DNA from: Branchiostoma lanceolatum
Lineage: Eukaryota > Chordata > Leptocardii > Amphioxiformes > Branchiostomatidae
Direction: 5' to 3'
Assembly (NCBI RefSeq): GCF_035083965.1
Contig: NC_089740.1
Location: 12,540,052-12,604,051, forward strand
Length of the DNA stretch: 64,000 nucleotides
Every line of letters starts with the position of its first letter. Within the stretch, counting starts at the first letter, position 1. Below are positions 1-10,262 of the stretch, piece after piece. Position numbers and translations under genes: made by a program. The notes below the pieces were generated by a model. That model saw only the letters and a program-made list of their open reading frames with translations, ran no database searches and was not told where the DNA came from.

Positions 1-1310
1 CGCCGAGTCAGACATCGAATATGACTTTGAGCTGATACAGAAGGTGACTTTGGGGTTGTTTTATGTTTTTTTCCATATCTTAACAAGTCTTCGTTTCACA
101 TGTATGTCCTTGTTGTATCAATGTATGGTCTGGTGTTTGGATGCTTATCATATTTCTGTTGAGGAGTAGACCAAAGTTGTCAACGGAAAACGACTCTTTC
201 CCTCATATAACCTTAACCTACTCAACATTGTCGAGAAATTATGAATATACAATATAGGTGGGGCTTCTACATGTGAGCGGCGCATAAAATAGATCCTTTT
301 TAAGTCATCTAATGTTCCTAAAGGTTCTAGAAGAAATCATAAGTGTATATGTGAAGACGCACACACCTGTTTCCTGGCTTGAAGCCTAACGGCTTGTATA
401 TGTTCACATAGGACTTCAAACCCTATTAGAGCCTAATCTGCAGTACCGCTCCCGACCGCAACGAGAAAAGTGTTAAAAAGGCCGTGAAATTGCTTCATTT
501 CCGTCTTTCCGGGATTGAAGAAATCGGGAAGGCTCGCAAAGGGGTTCATACTTTCGAGGCTTAGTTGACTTCGTTTCGAACATGCGACCTTATAGAATTG
601 AAAAAATGACCACCTACAATCAGTTTCACAAAAGAATACAATGGGATATTGGGTCATAAATGATATGTTTATTTCGTATTTTACACCTTTTAACGCAGCT
701 GAAATCAACCGAGACGTCGTGAGGGAATTGACCGTACTTCTGCTAAGAAGATTAAGTTTGCATGTGACTTATTTGTTTGTTGTTTTGTTGTTGTGTATTT
801 AAGATGGCCTCCCACGTGCTCAGTGGAAACGAGGCTGAACCTGATATGGCAAAGTGGGAGACAGAAACGTTCGTGTCCAAAGTCTCCTCAGCGCCCGATG
901 ACAGCAACGGGAACAGAGCGGCCCAGCGGGCGGGCAGACGCCTCGACACCGCCGTAGTCAGGGTCCCGAGCGGGCGCCGTACAGTCATCGTCAAAATCCC
1001 GGTCAAAAACCAACCTAAACAAGATGGCGGCCGCCCGGTGGAGAAGGATCTAGCCAACATCTGCGGATGCACCTCGCTACTGAGCAGCCTCATGATGAAT
1101 AAAGATAACAAAGAACTACAGAATTCTGCCTCCTCGTCTGCTAAAGATGACGCCGTGGCGGCTGCAAAGAGGCGCGCGATCTTCGAGGCTAAGGGAACGC
1201 AGACGTCGCTGGAATGTGAGATCAAAGTCATGGGGAATGGTCTGCTCTCCGAGGCTATCAAAAGTCTGTTGGTAAATGCTAACGATCATGGTAACATGGT
1301 AACCCACTAG
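1..1310 (+). CDS. 3' end of an unrecognised protein-coding gene (two exons visible)
   Basis: Exon 1..43 reads open in one frame (ending DFELIQK) and stops at an AAG|GTGACT donor in phase 0. The next exon starts at 804 after a T-rich tract and TTTAAG acceptor, and reads 168 codons to TAG at 1308-1310. Its first codon is ATG, so 804 could instead be the start of an independent single-exon gene. The protein is hydrophilic, with Arg-rich (RAAQRAGRR) and Ser/Ala/Lys-rich stretches, and shows no signal peptide, membrane segment or domain that I recognise. The exon is clearly more GC- and CpG-rich than its surroundings, which supports coding. A MITE begins only 10 bases after the stop, so the 3' UTR is largely transposon sequence. 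Function unknown. Confidence 0.5.
44..803 (+). other. intron of the left-edge gene
   Basis: AT-rich sequence between the donor at 44 and the acceptor at 803. Only short antisense open frames are present, with no coding character. I see no repeat or RNA gene in it. Confidence 0.4.
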
Positions 1311-1320
1311 AGTTGCCGAG

Positions 1321-1454
1321 TAGTAGCCTGGAAACCAGACAATAGTCAGGGAAGCACTGAGCTTCAATGCTTTCCTAAGGGGGGAGGGCAGGGAAAGTTT
1401 CATTGAAAGACGAAGAGCTGTGTAGGCCCTGGCTACAGTCTGGTTTCCAGGCTA
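1321..1454. mobile_element. MITE with TAGCCTGG ends, probable 9-bp target duplication
   Basis: Inverted ends TAGCCTGGAAACCAGAC (from 1324) and its complement (to 1454) enclose about 130 bp. Flanks GTTGCCGAG (1312-1320) and GTTGCAGAG (1455-1463) match at 8 of 9 positions, as expected for a 9-bp target duplication, with an extra TAG on the left side. It lies 10 bp after a stop codon. The TAGCCT start and 9-bp duplication are shared with the MITEs at 5444 and 37142. Confidence 0.6.
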
Positions 1455-1548
1455 GTTGCAGAGGCACGCTAAACAGAGGTTGTTGCTGCCAAGCCCGAGA
1501 CTTTCAGGTTATGTGTAACAGATTGAACTAACAAAAGTAGCTTTATAG

Positions 1549-1860
1549 CTACGCCAAAAATAGTTACTCAAGCAACTGGATAAAATTTTGAAACAGGCAG
1601 ACGTTTCAAACAGCATCCGCTATCTTTTGTCAGCGACCAAAGAAGGATCTGGTAGAACTAGGTTTTATACCAAAACTCTGAATAGATATGTTAATGAAGT
1701 GATGACAATTTCAGATGGTTCGATAGGACAGTAAGTTAAGACAAGGTTGTATGCTAATGAATCAATTAGCTCCTGACTGTTTCAAAAGTGTATCCAGTTG
1801 CTTGAGTAGCTATTTTTGGCGTATCTTATTACCTGGATGTCTAACCTTCATTAACGTAAC
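1549..1860. mobile_element. palindromic MITE, family ending GCCAAAAATAGTTACTC
   Basis: Left arm (from about 1551) and right arm (to about 1824) are inverted copies reading GCCAAAAATAGTTACTCAAG, followed by a shared flank TTATTACCTGGATGTCTAAC. The same family recurs at 15450-15761, 17379-17503 and 18490-18720. No protein is encoded, so it must be mobilised in trans. Confidence 0.75.
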
Positions 1861-2023
1861 GTTACAGCTGTACTGAATATAATGTCTTCATGTGAATCAA
1901 CTGGCTCGAACCAAGGAGGTGTATTTAACAAACCAAATCTCTTAACGTTTGTATCGGATGTCGACTGTAGCTTGTAATGCTAGTGAAGATGTTGAGGCCA
2001 ATCGTAACCTTTGTTGTAGCTAC

Positions 2024-2553
2024 GTTGCCAATATATCTGTCCTTGTTTCTGATTGGCTGCTCCAGCCTAAACCATCTGTTTGAACTTGGCAAGAATATAT
2101 GTTTTCTTTTGGCACTAGCTTGCTCAACTTCAAATCAAATGTCTTGGAGTTTACAAAAGTTGCCAATACATCTGTCCTTATTTCTGATTGGCTGCTACAA
2201 GCCTAAACCATCTGTTTGAACTTGGCAAGAATATCTGTTTTCTTTTGGCACTAGCTTGCTCAACTTCAAATCAAATGTCTTGGAGTTTACAAAAGTTGCC
2301 AATATATCTGTCCTTATTTCTGATTGGCTGCTACAAGCCTAAACCATCTGTTTGAACTTGGCAAGAATATATGTTTTCTTTTGGCACTAGCTTGCTCAAC
2401 TTCAAATCAAATGTCTTGGAGTTTACAAAAGTTGCCAATATATCTGTCCTTATTTCTGATTGGCTGCTACAAGCCTAAACCATCTGTTTGAACTTGGCAA
2501 GAATATCTGTTTTCTTTTGGCACTAGCTTGCTCAACTTCAAATCAAATGTCTG
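2024..2553 (+). repeat. 136-bp tandem repeat, four copies
   Basis: Units start at 2024, 2159, 2295 and 2431, each beginning GTTGCCAATA and differing at few positions, so the array expanded recently. Periods are 135, 136 and 136 bp. Open frames here are only translations of the repeat. The last copy is cut off where the foldback-like element begins. Confidence 0.9.
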
Positions 2554-3616
2554 ACGACTTGGACCGTTACCAACTCGGCCCAGTCAACTTGGCCCATATG
2601 CATCGCCCTGGTCAACTTGGCCCATCGCTCTGGTCAACTCGGAACATCGCCCTGGTCAACTCGACCCAACACCCTGGTCAACTCGGCCCAATGCCGGAGA
2701 CAGCAATCTAGGCCCAAAGACACACACACTGACAGAAAGACGCGGTCTCTATTAAAACATGTACATGTACTTGCAATTAGCCTACGGGCAGGAATTCGCA
2801 ATAAACTTTCTATTAAAATTATGTTGATTGCCTACGCGCAGGCGGTTTGGGACTTCCCAAACCTCAAAGTTAACAGTTGTAAGTTAACTGTTACTACGGT
2901 AAAACGCCTGAAAGTGAGCAAAAACGTTGCGTTTTATTTCTTCAATACTAGTATATGAGCAAGTTTTATGAAGGAAACCATCTAACTCCAGGGAAAAGGG
3001 TGTCTGTGGAATATGCAAAGACCAAGTATTCAAGTAAATGTATTTTTTATAGTAACGTTACATTTTATAGTATATACAATATAAGCCAGCAGTCACGCTT
3101 GAGACTACGTATACTGCCAGCGACCGCAGATGCCCTGGAACACGGCGAGCCGACGGGCCCGGCCGGGCCCACCAGCGGATGAAGAATATCGTCGCTAGAT
3201 GCATGCCGCGAGCAAAAAAAAACAATGTTCATTGGTTGATTAATGATTTAGAGTCATGAGGTTGTTCTTTAGAAGGTGAGTGTTTTTGTTATATTTTGTG
3301 TACATTTGGTGGTTGGGCCGAGTTGACCAGGGTGTTGGGCCGAGCTGACCAGGGTGTTGGGCCGAGTTGACCAGGGTGTTGGGCCAAGCTGACCAGGGTG
3401 TTGGGCCGAGTTGACCAGGGCGTTGGGCCGAGTTGACCAGGGTGTTTGGCCAAGTTGACCAGGGTTTTGGGCCGAGTTGACCAGGGTGTTGGGCCGAGTT
3501 GACCAGTGTGTTGGGCCGAGTTGACCAGGGTGTTGGGCCGAGTTGACCAGGGTGTTGGGCCGAGTTGACCAGATTTGCGATGGGCCGAGTTGGTAATGCG
3601 TAATGGTCCGAGTCGT
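2554..3616. mobile_element. candidate foldback-type element with minisatellite arms
   Basis: The left arm (2554-2700) and right arm (about 3315-3616) are inverted relative to each other. Both consist of a 22-bp minisatellite (GGGCCGAGTTGACCAGGGTG plus TT) and finish in the matching non-repeat termini ACGACTTGGACC and GGTCCGAGTCGT. TCTG directly abuts both outer ends (2550-2553 and 3617-3620) and may be a short target duplication. The interior, about 600 bp, shows no coding capacity. Long inverted repeats made of tandem repeats are the hallmark of foldback (FB) elements. Two independent arrays of the same minisatellite is the alternative. Confidence 0.55.
2769..2815 (+). repeat. short dispersed repeat, SINE-tail-like
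   Basis: The motif CAATTAGCCTACGGGCAGGA followed by TTCGCAATAAA recurs, diverged, at 4640-4685 (-), 23080-23115 (-) and 59782-59835 (+). It always ends in an AATAAA-containing tract, like the 3' tail of a retroposed element. Confidence 0.55.
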
Positions 3617-4639
3617 TCTGATTCCCTTCAAATCTAAGCGGCTTTATTTGGGATAAATACAAAGTTGCACGTACCGTCTCTTGATTGAGGAGACCAACTG
3701 AGCATATAGGCTTAGGTTTTGAAGTAAACCAAAATTCGACGATACAAAATTAGGAGCCACCATCGACCCTAGACAGTGAGATGATATTTGTTAAAAGTGT
3801 ACTTGAAATTAGCCAGGAAGCGAGGTTTGAGAATGATGAGTGTGTTATTTATGTAGATATAAATAGATGATACCCAAGCCATTGTAGCGCATATGTACAT
3901 ATCACACAAGTATAAATACTCACCATTAGAGGCTTGAAGGATGGTCAGAATTAGAGATGTGAAAGACTTGATGATAGCCAGTTGAAGTCTTTAGTTCAGT
4001 CGTTCTTTCGTCGACATGTCAATATCAAATTGTGTGAAGTTTTTTTTCTTCTTCGATGTGCAGACTCTGACAACGATGTAGTTTTGTAAGTAGCGGTGAA
4101 ATATATAGTATTTCAATAACTGAATTAGTAAGTCACGTCGAAGATAGTTGAAATAGATTGTGTTGAATGTCGAGGTAGAAAATGAGATAGGTTGAAGAAT
4201 TTATGAACAAACTGTCTGTACTTGTGCCTCTATTGAACGTAACAATGAGATATTATATTGTGTGTGTACCATATGAATCTATCAAATAATCCAGACCTAT
4301 TATATTAGTGAATAAATGGATGTGAGATAAAAACGTATCTTTTGTACAATTTTTCCTTTTGTACCCAGACAAACTAAAACATACACTTACACCTTTGTTT
4401 GATATGATATACGGATGAAATATGATCTTTATGTCTATATCTATATATAGTATAAGTATAGGAAACAGAGGCGGACACATGTCATATATGCTTTACGTTT
4501 ATTGTCTCGTTCTAAGTGGACAGTTGTGTCCCAGCGTTCGTCGGTTTCTTCACACTAGCACGCATGTCCTATTGCAGGGGTCTTTGCAGCTCTCATTGGG
4601 GTGGCGGTGGGGTGATCTGAAAACAGATTGAATAATAAT
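3617..4639. other. AT-rich intergenic stretch
   Basis: No convincing open frame or repeat seen. It lies downstream of the antistasin gene on the - strand. Confidence 0.4.
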
Positions 4640-4645
4640 TTTATT
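4640..4645 (-). terminator. candidate polyadenylation signal of the antistasin gene
   Basis: AATAAA on the - strand about 450 bases beyond the predicted stop at 5096. It belongs to a copy of the dispersed SINE-tail-like repeat, so a repeat may supply the poly(A) signal. Confidence 0.35.
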
Positions 4646-5095
4646 GCAAATTCATGCCCGTAGGCTAATTGCAAATTTACAACAGTTAATGACGATGCGC
4701 AAACATAACGTGTAACATAAGGCACACATGTGATTACACTACGTTACAAGTCTACAATAAGTTTCTAAATCTTCGATACCAATGTACCAATGCGGAGTTC
4801 CTGGGGTTTGACTTCGTCTATGAAAGTTCCACGTTTTTGATAATGAGTGGATTGGATGATTGTAGGAGTTTCTGTGGATTACTAAGTCTAGAAAAGCGTA
4901 TAGAGATTTCGAATACTTTCGTGAATAATATGTTTCTTTTGATTCGCAGATAAATTGTATTTTATTTTCCACTACTTTCGTTGCACAAAGATTCTCTGAC
5001 GAAAAGGGTAGAGAAAAGGATGATCTACAATGCGATTACATTTACATTTAGAATCATACGACTCTTTTCCATACCGTCAGCTCTGTTCCAGTTGT

Positions 5096-8000
5096 TTAGG
5101 CCTTGTTTCCTGCAAATGAATTGGTCGGTTTAGTTAGTATCTTTTAACATTTCTTAATGACATTCATAGTTACATCAACGGAAGACATGATTATCATAAT
5201 CAAAAACAAAATCTAATCGTTTCGAGGTCTCACAAAGACCGACAGTCACCTACCAAATATGAAGACAACCCATGCAGACATTTTTGAGCTACCGTGTTCA
5301 CAGATACACACGAATGCTGTGCAAAACATAATCTTCTCGGCGAAGGTAACAAGAAACACAGAATAGCATTTACACGGACATATCATACGAAAAAGCTGTC
5401 CCAAAGTCACATTGCGGACACGATTGCTACTCTTGTGAAAATTTAGCCTCTACCAGGCTCCAGAGGCGGCTGGAAAGAGTAGAAACTGGCCAAATAGACA
5501 GAAATACATGAAAGAGGAGTTAGTCTGCTATAGGGTTACAGTTTGCCGCTCTGATGGATGGCATATTGGACCATCTCTCCGTAGCCAACTCCCTTGGCAT
5601 ACTATTCACTCTATTTGGCCGATTTCTACTATTTTTCCAGCCATCCCGCGGGGCCTGGTAGAGGCTAGTGAAAATCTACCTGTCTTGAGGAAGCGGCTGG
5701 GGATGCTCCTCCTGGCGGGAACCAGCTGCGGTGCAGGCTGCAGTGCCGGCTGCAGTTCCGGGACGGGCTCCAGGGCAGGGACTAGCTGGGGAGCGTCGCC
5801 TGCGGGGATAAGTTCGGGGGAAGCGGGGATAAGTTGGGGAGCGTCGCCTGCGGGGAGAAGTTGGGGGACGGGTTGGAGCAGGGGGGCGGCCTGGAGCTCG
5901 GGTTGGGGAGCTAGGAAAGGAAGACCGTTAGAGAAAGGGACAAGGTTGGGGACGAAGTCCGGGATATGGGACCCTGCTTGGGAGTGGGATCCTGTGGAAA
6001 CAAAATCTTCCAAATTAAGCGGAGCTCAAACATGAAACATTTGTGGAAATTATTATAAAACCAAAAAAAGTCTGAAACCTATTGTGAATCAAAACCCTAC
6101 GCATGAACAGGCAAAATATCAATATGTTTCTGAATAGTCTAAATGAAATTTGTTGAAACGTCCCTTCCCTAACTCGACTACCCAATTACACCCAGTACTA
6201 GGGCAGTTACTGTAAGAATGCAACATAAATGGTCAAATATAAGTGTCAATAAGAAAAAACATTGGTATAGAAATAGTTAAACACAAGATCGCTAATGTGG
6301 CGAGAAGTACGAGGGGGATTAAAAAAGAAACGCATTTTGTATCATAGCAGGTCCATTTTTGTATGAAATGAGTTAAAATTTGGCAGAAATGTAAAGGGAC
6401 GTCTAGTTTTGAGAATGAAATATCTCAATGTGTTGTAAAGATTTTTTACCAGCGCTATGATACAAAATGAGTTTCTATCTGAAACCCCTCGTAGAACAGA
6501 AAAAGTGCTCTCCAAGCAGAAGAGGGGTTCCGGCTGTTTTTTTGACGTGTTTTTAGGCGTGTTTTTGTCATTTTATAATGGGTTGGCGACACAAAATAAA
6601 AGTGACAAAGTAGAAAACCCGACGAAAACGCCTAAAAACACGTCAAAAACCAGCCGGAACGCCTCCTCTGCTTTGAGAGTACAGAAAAAGCACACACCCG
6701 CCGTCTCCATACCGAACATGCTCATGTCAGGCATCCGGCAGGCGCAGATCTCACAGCCGCGGGCGTCGGAGGCTCGGCCGAACGGGCAGTCCAGGAAACA
6801 CAAGGTCTCCCTTCTGCACACTAAAAAGGAAAGGAAAGGGATCTCGAACCAGTTTAGCTCAAATGAACTCAATGAACAGATGAGCTAATCTTCCACTGGT
6901 CGTGACAGAGAAGACAGACGCTATATACAGTATTTACAGGTTCATTGTACCGGGGAAATTCCCCTTGCTCTTTTCGACAAGCACAATGAACAGTGGACCA
7001 CGGCTTAACGTCCCGTCCTAAGGACTGCGACCCTTTCCGGTAGCGTGCATGTCGGATGAGCGACACAGCCGGGATCGAACCCGGGACTTCTAGTTCCAGA
7101 GGCAGGATCGCTAACCACTGGACTAAGTACACTAACCACTAACACAAACAAACAAACTCAGTCAAACAAACCATCAAATATCAAGGCACTAGGAACGCCC
7201 TGTCGCAAACCTGCACACTGAACACTTAGTCATAAAACAATGACTCTGAATAAAAAGACCAAGAGATTTATTCCACCAACGTTTCAGTGACCATCTGTCA
7301 CCTTTTTCAAGGCAATTCTGACTGGTTCACGAAGTAATGCCTTGAAGACGGTGACAGATGGTCACCGAAACGTCGGTGGGATAAATCTCTTGGTTGTGTG
7401 AAAAGAGCCTTTTTATTCAGTGACTTACCATCCTGATGAAACTATTCACGGATGCAAAACAATGACTCATTGAAAACTAACGTCTAACCATGCCAGTTTC
7501 TATTTCAATAAGGCCAAGCAACTAACTAACCGCAAAAAAACAAGTCACTTTTCACAATTACACTTTGAAAAACTGCTAGCGCTATACCAGCTGTGCTGGT
7601 CCCACACTCTCTACCAACAATGGTATTACAACAAAGTACCTACATATACTGCTCAAACATGTCGTTCTTCAAAGGCTGTCAGGGTTTTATTACGTTACAA
7701 CATTATAAATGGTTCCCGGCTGTTTTTTGTGTTGAGATTTGGCGGTGACAGGTTGTAATACGGGAGGCGGGCGCTAGACGGCGTCTTTCAGCACACGGTA
7801 CTAGCACCAAGGACAAAACCTACGAGTATCGATGGGGGTCTGATGGTTGAAAAGAAAATTGATTATAAAGTGAAACAAACTTACTGCTGTCAAAGTTGAC
7901 CGGTGCGCCCCATGTTTCAGCTGAAAAAGGAGAAAAGAAAGTAAGCTTCGACTTTACAAAAGACTAGATCTATATCTTCTTGTAACGTCGTAGAATTAAA

Positions 8001-9283
8001 AAGTATTGCAAGGATATGCATGATAAAGATACATTTCGTGGTGCAAATTACTTTATATTTCTTTTACCCAGTTCTGAATTTAAATAAAAAGTTCAACAAT
8101 TCCAATAGGCCTCTATATTTTTCGTCCATTTCTACTGGTTTCTACAAAATAATATACAAGTGTCTCGTTTCTTTCTCACCAGGCGAACTTTGTTCAAGCA
8201 CTGCAGAGTTCGAATTTAGATGACGTTAGCGTTCCCACATTATGATTATTTTAATCCGCATGCAATAAAGGCCAGGGCTAGTACTTCACTAAAATCAGAC
8301 ATTTCGTTGAAATACAGTAAGGATGTAGAATAATTCTCAGTTTTCAGATGATATTTATCCCAGACTTCTTTGACAGAAAATCTAAGCACCTTTTTCGTAC
8401 GCGTTCGGATGTTCCACAAATCTAAATCAGAGAAGGTTTATCATATAAAAATCATAGTTTTAGCATAGTTTGAATGTAAGAGCGAATGTAAAACTTAACA
8501 AAAGACGAAGAAAACTTTTCGGTACGCTTTCCACAAATCTAGATTACAGAAGGTTCAACATTATAAAATCACCGGTTTGATATATTTTGGTTTAGTATAA
8601 AATCAAATGTATGCTTTCCTAAAGATGAATGAAACGTTTCGAAGCGCTGTCAAACGTTCCACAAATCTAAATTAGAGGCTTATATACAATATCCAATGTT
8701 AAGTATATTTTGACTGTAAGATCGAATACATGCTCTACGAAAGATGAAAAAACTTTTCGGTACGCGTCCATACGATTCACAAATTCAAATCAGAGAAGTT
8801 TCAAAGATGTCTTTACAGATAAATTGACAGTAAGATCGCATGTATGCTCTACAAAAGATGAAGAGACGGTTTCTCTACTCGTTCAAACGATCCACAAATC
8901 CAAATCACTGAAGGTTTAACATTGGAAATTCCAAGGTTTGACACATTTTGAATGTGAGATCAAATGTATGCTCTACAAAAGACGAAAAACTTTTTTCTCA
9001 TTCAAACGTTCCAAAAAAATCTAAATCAGAGAAGCCTAGGTTTTACATTCTAAAACCAGACATTTAAAATATTTCGACTGTAACGTTAAGATCAAATGCA
9101 CGCTTTACAAAGGACGAAGAAAACGTTTCGGTAGAAATTCACACATCTGAATTAGAGAAGGTTGGCCATAAAAAAATCAGAGATTCAACACATTTAGAAA
9201 TGCTCTACAAAAGACGAAGAAGAAACCATACCTGAGCATGAGCAGATTGGTAGAAGACAGACGAGTGCGAGTGCCAGGATCAT
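5096..9283 (-). CDS. small secreted antistasin-domain protein (five exons)
   Basis: CDS exons 9283..9232, 7920..7885, 6820..6713, 5991..5680 and 5109..5096 join in consistent phase into 522 nt, 173 residues. Residues 1-17 form a hydrophobic signal peptide (MILALALVCLLPICSCS). Exon 3 carries one complete antistasin-type six-cysteine module at residues 31-57, with the diagnostic CPFGRASDARGCEICAC core. Antistasin modules inhibit serine proteases in leeches and occur in many animal secreted proteins, so an extracellular inhibitor or matrix role is inferred. Residues 67-160 are a degenerate Pro/Leu/Ala/Gln repeat (PQLLPAGDAPQLIPA-like) followed by a basic ARRSIPSRF segment. The last exon adds only four residues and is the weakest call; without that splice, exon 4 reads into a MITE and stops at 5606. 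A TATA box lies upstream. Introns 2-4 are crowded with SINEs and MITEs. Confidence 0.72.
5444..5667. mobile_element. MITE with 9-bp target duplication next to a splice donor
   Basis: Inverted ends TAGCCTCTACCAGGC (5444) and CCTGGTAGAGGCTA (to 5667). Flanks GTGAAAATT (5435-5443) and GTGAAAATC (5668-5676) differ by one base and are read as a 9-bp target duplication. The right copy is positions +4 to +12 of the antistasin intron 4 donor (GT at 5679-5678). A related copy is at 37142. Confidence 0.8.
6308..6493. mobile_element. mariner-like MITE with TA target duplication
   Basis: TA (6308-6309, 6492-6493) flanks inverted ends CGAGGGGGATT and AACCCCTCG. The inner arms AAACGCATTTTGTATCATAG pair across about 180 bp. 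TA duplication plus a CGAGGG terminus is typical of mariner-derived non-autonomous elements. It lies in intron 3 of the antistasin gene. Confidence 0.75.
6506..6681. mobile_element. palindromic MITE
   Basis: Arms GAGGGGTTCCGGCTG and GACGTGTTTTTAGGCGTG on the left pair with CACGTC and CAGCCGGAACGCCTC on the right. Outer ends are near CTCTCCAAGCAG and CTGCTTTGAGAG. It sits only about 30 bp downstream of the exon 3 donor of the antistasin gene (6712). No target duplication was resolved. Confidence 0.65.
6822..7137 (-). mobile_element. tRNA-derived SINE whose tail forms a splice acceptor tract
   Basis: On the - strand the head contains tRNA-like pol III promoter boxes: A box TCCAGTGGTTAGCGATC (7122-7106) and B box GGTTCGATCCC (7081-7071). 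The body ends with AACTGGTTCGAGATC and a CTTT-rich tail. A 5'-truncated + strand copy at 10130-10262 ends in the same AACTGGTTCGAGATC followed by (CTTT)n, which fixes where the SINE tail starts. The tail runs directly into the exon 3 acceptor of the antistasin gene (TTTTTAG at 6821). Confidence 0.75.
7248..7421. mobile_element. palindromic MITE (CACCGAAACG type)
   Basis: Left arm AAGAGATTTATTCCACCAAC at about 7260 pairs with right arm GTCGGTGGGATAAATCTCTT at about 7374, with AGATGGTCAC-type inner arms around a short loop. A single-arm relative lies at 17632-17722, and a faint one near 20340-20395. Confidence 0.7.
8345..9215 (+). repeat. degenerate tandem repeat of about 120 bp, seven copies
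   Basis: A block reading roughly TTCCACAAATCTAAATCAGA recurs near 8410, 8529, 8658, 8773, 8889, 9008 and 9138, each preceded by AAAGACGAAGAAAACTTTTC-like sequence. Spacing is 115-130 bp. It fills most of intron 1 of the antistasin gene and has diverged much more than the 2-kb array. Confidence 0.75.
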
Positions 9284-9383
9284 CTTGCCGGGTGATTTTC
9301 TTCGTCTTCTTCTTTCTTCAAAGTCGTTCTAATCGTCAGGTGTCGATGCCTGGAGTCAGTGCCTCTGTGCCGTACCTTCAGCC

Positions 9384-9391
9384 CTTATATA
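9384..9391 (-). promoter_or_regulatory. TATA box of the antistasin gene
   Basis: TATATAAG on the - strand, about 100 bases before the predicted start codon at 9283. The implied start site near 9360 leaves a 5' UTR of about 75 nt. The spacing suits a TATA-dependent promoter of a tissue-specific secreted protein. Confidence 0.6.
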
Positions 9392-9399
9392 CAGTCTGG

Positions 9400-10129
9400 A
9401 CTTCCTCTACAAACACACAGACGTCCAAACACACGGGCCAACACCGGGGCAAGTTCGGATGTTTCTCCTTCCTAAATCTGACCACATTCACGAGAACGGT
9501 TTGGTTTCTACAACAACTTACAACAGAATCGTAGACAACAGGTGCTGAAGTACTACCCCGTCTCCCACAGAATCTAATAGGAAGTACAAACAAATCCATA
9601 CAACATGGTTGTTAAGTGCCTCTTACAATAATGGGGTCGTGGAATCTTTTCAATCACTGTAACTTACAATGTATACGCTTGAGAAGAGAGAAATGTATCG
9701 GGTTTAGATTCGTGGTGTAAGAATTGCAAACATGCGTCATTTTGTTCTGGATACAGGTGCTTTGTACGCACTTCCTATGTGGGTGCACGTAATTAATCTG
9801 AAATGTGTCGGAAAGTGCTACAAAATACAAAAGAAGGAGAGGAAATACATGTAACAATTTTTAGAGCTACCGTTACAAACACTGGGACAAACTTAGACCA
9901 ACAGTTGGAGCTTTTTGTCCTTGTTTTCCGGATTTTCCCAAGACACGTAGAGTCAGGGGATGTGTGCATTAGCAGGGTTCAGCAAGACCACGTAGCCTCC
10001 TTTGAAGACTTATAGGAGCGCCGGCCGGCGTACATTTTTCGGGGAGCACTGACTCACGATTTTCAACATATGGGCCAGGCTCTCTAACTGCGCGGAAACT
10101 TAGCATCTACCAGGCTCGGCAAACTGTAC
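9400..10129. other. upstream region of the antistasin gene
   Basis: Intergenic. Short overlapping open frames on both strands show no coding signs. No repeat recognised. Confidence 0.35.
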
Positions 10130-10214
10130 CTATCGACGTCTGTCTTCTCTGTCACGACCAGTGGAAGATTAGCTCATCTGTTGAGTTCATCTGAGCTAAA
10201 CTGGTTCGAGATCA

Positions 10215-10245
<31 letters not shown>

Positions 10246-10262
10246 TTTCTTTCTTTCTTTCA
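10130..10262 (+). mobile_element. 5'-truncated SINE ending in (CTTT)n
   Basis: It matches the body and tail of the SINE at 6822-7137 in opposite orientation, from GTCTGTCTTCTCTGTCACGA to AACTGGTTCGAGATC, then (CTTT)n to about 10262. The tRNA-like head is absent. Confidence 0.7.

Noticed and set aside
2571..3600. CRISPR-like repeat arrays
   Set aside because: The 22-bp units are contiguous with no spacers, in a eukaryotic genome; they are minisatellites.
3240..3662. two overlapping - strand proteins of 120-140 residues
   Set aside because: They are translations of a 22-bp minisatellite in different frames.
6457..6888. + strand ORF of 143 residues
   Set aside because: It is composed of a MITE and the antisense of the antistasin exon and SINE.
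7071..7132. tRNA gene on the - strand
   Set aside because: A and B boxes are present, but no acceptor stem closes and the sequence continues into a long repeated body with a second copy elsewhere, so it is a SINE head.
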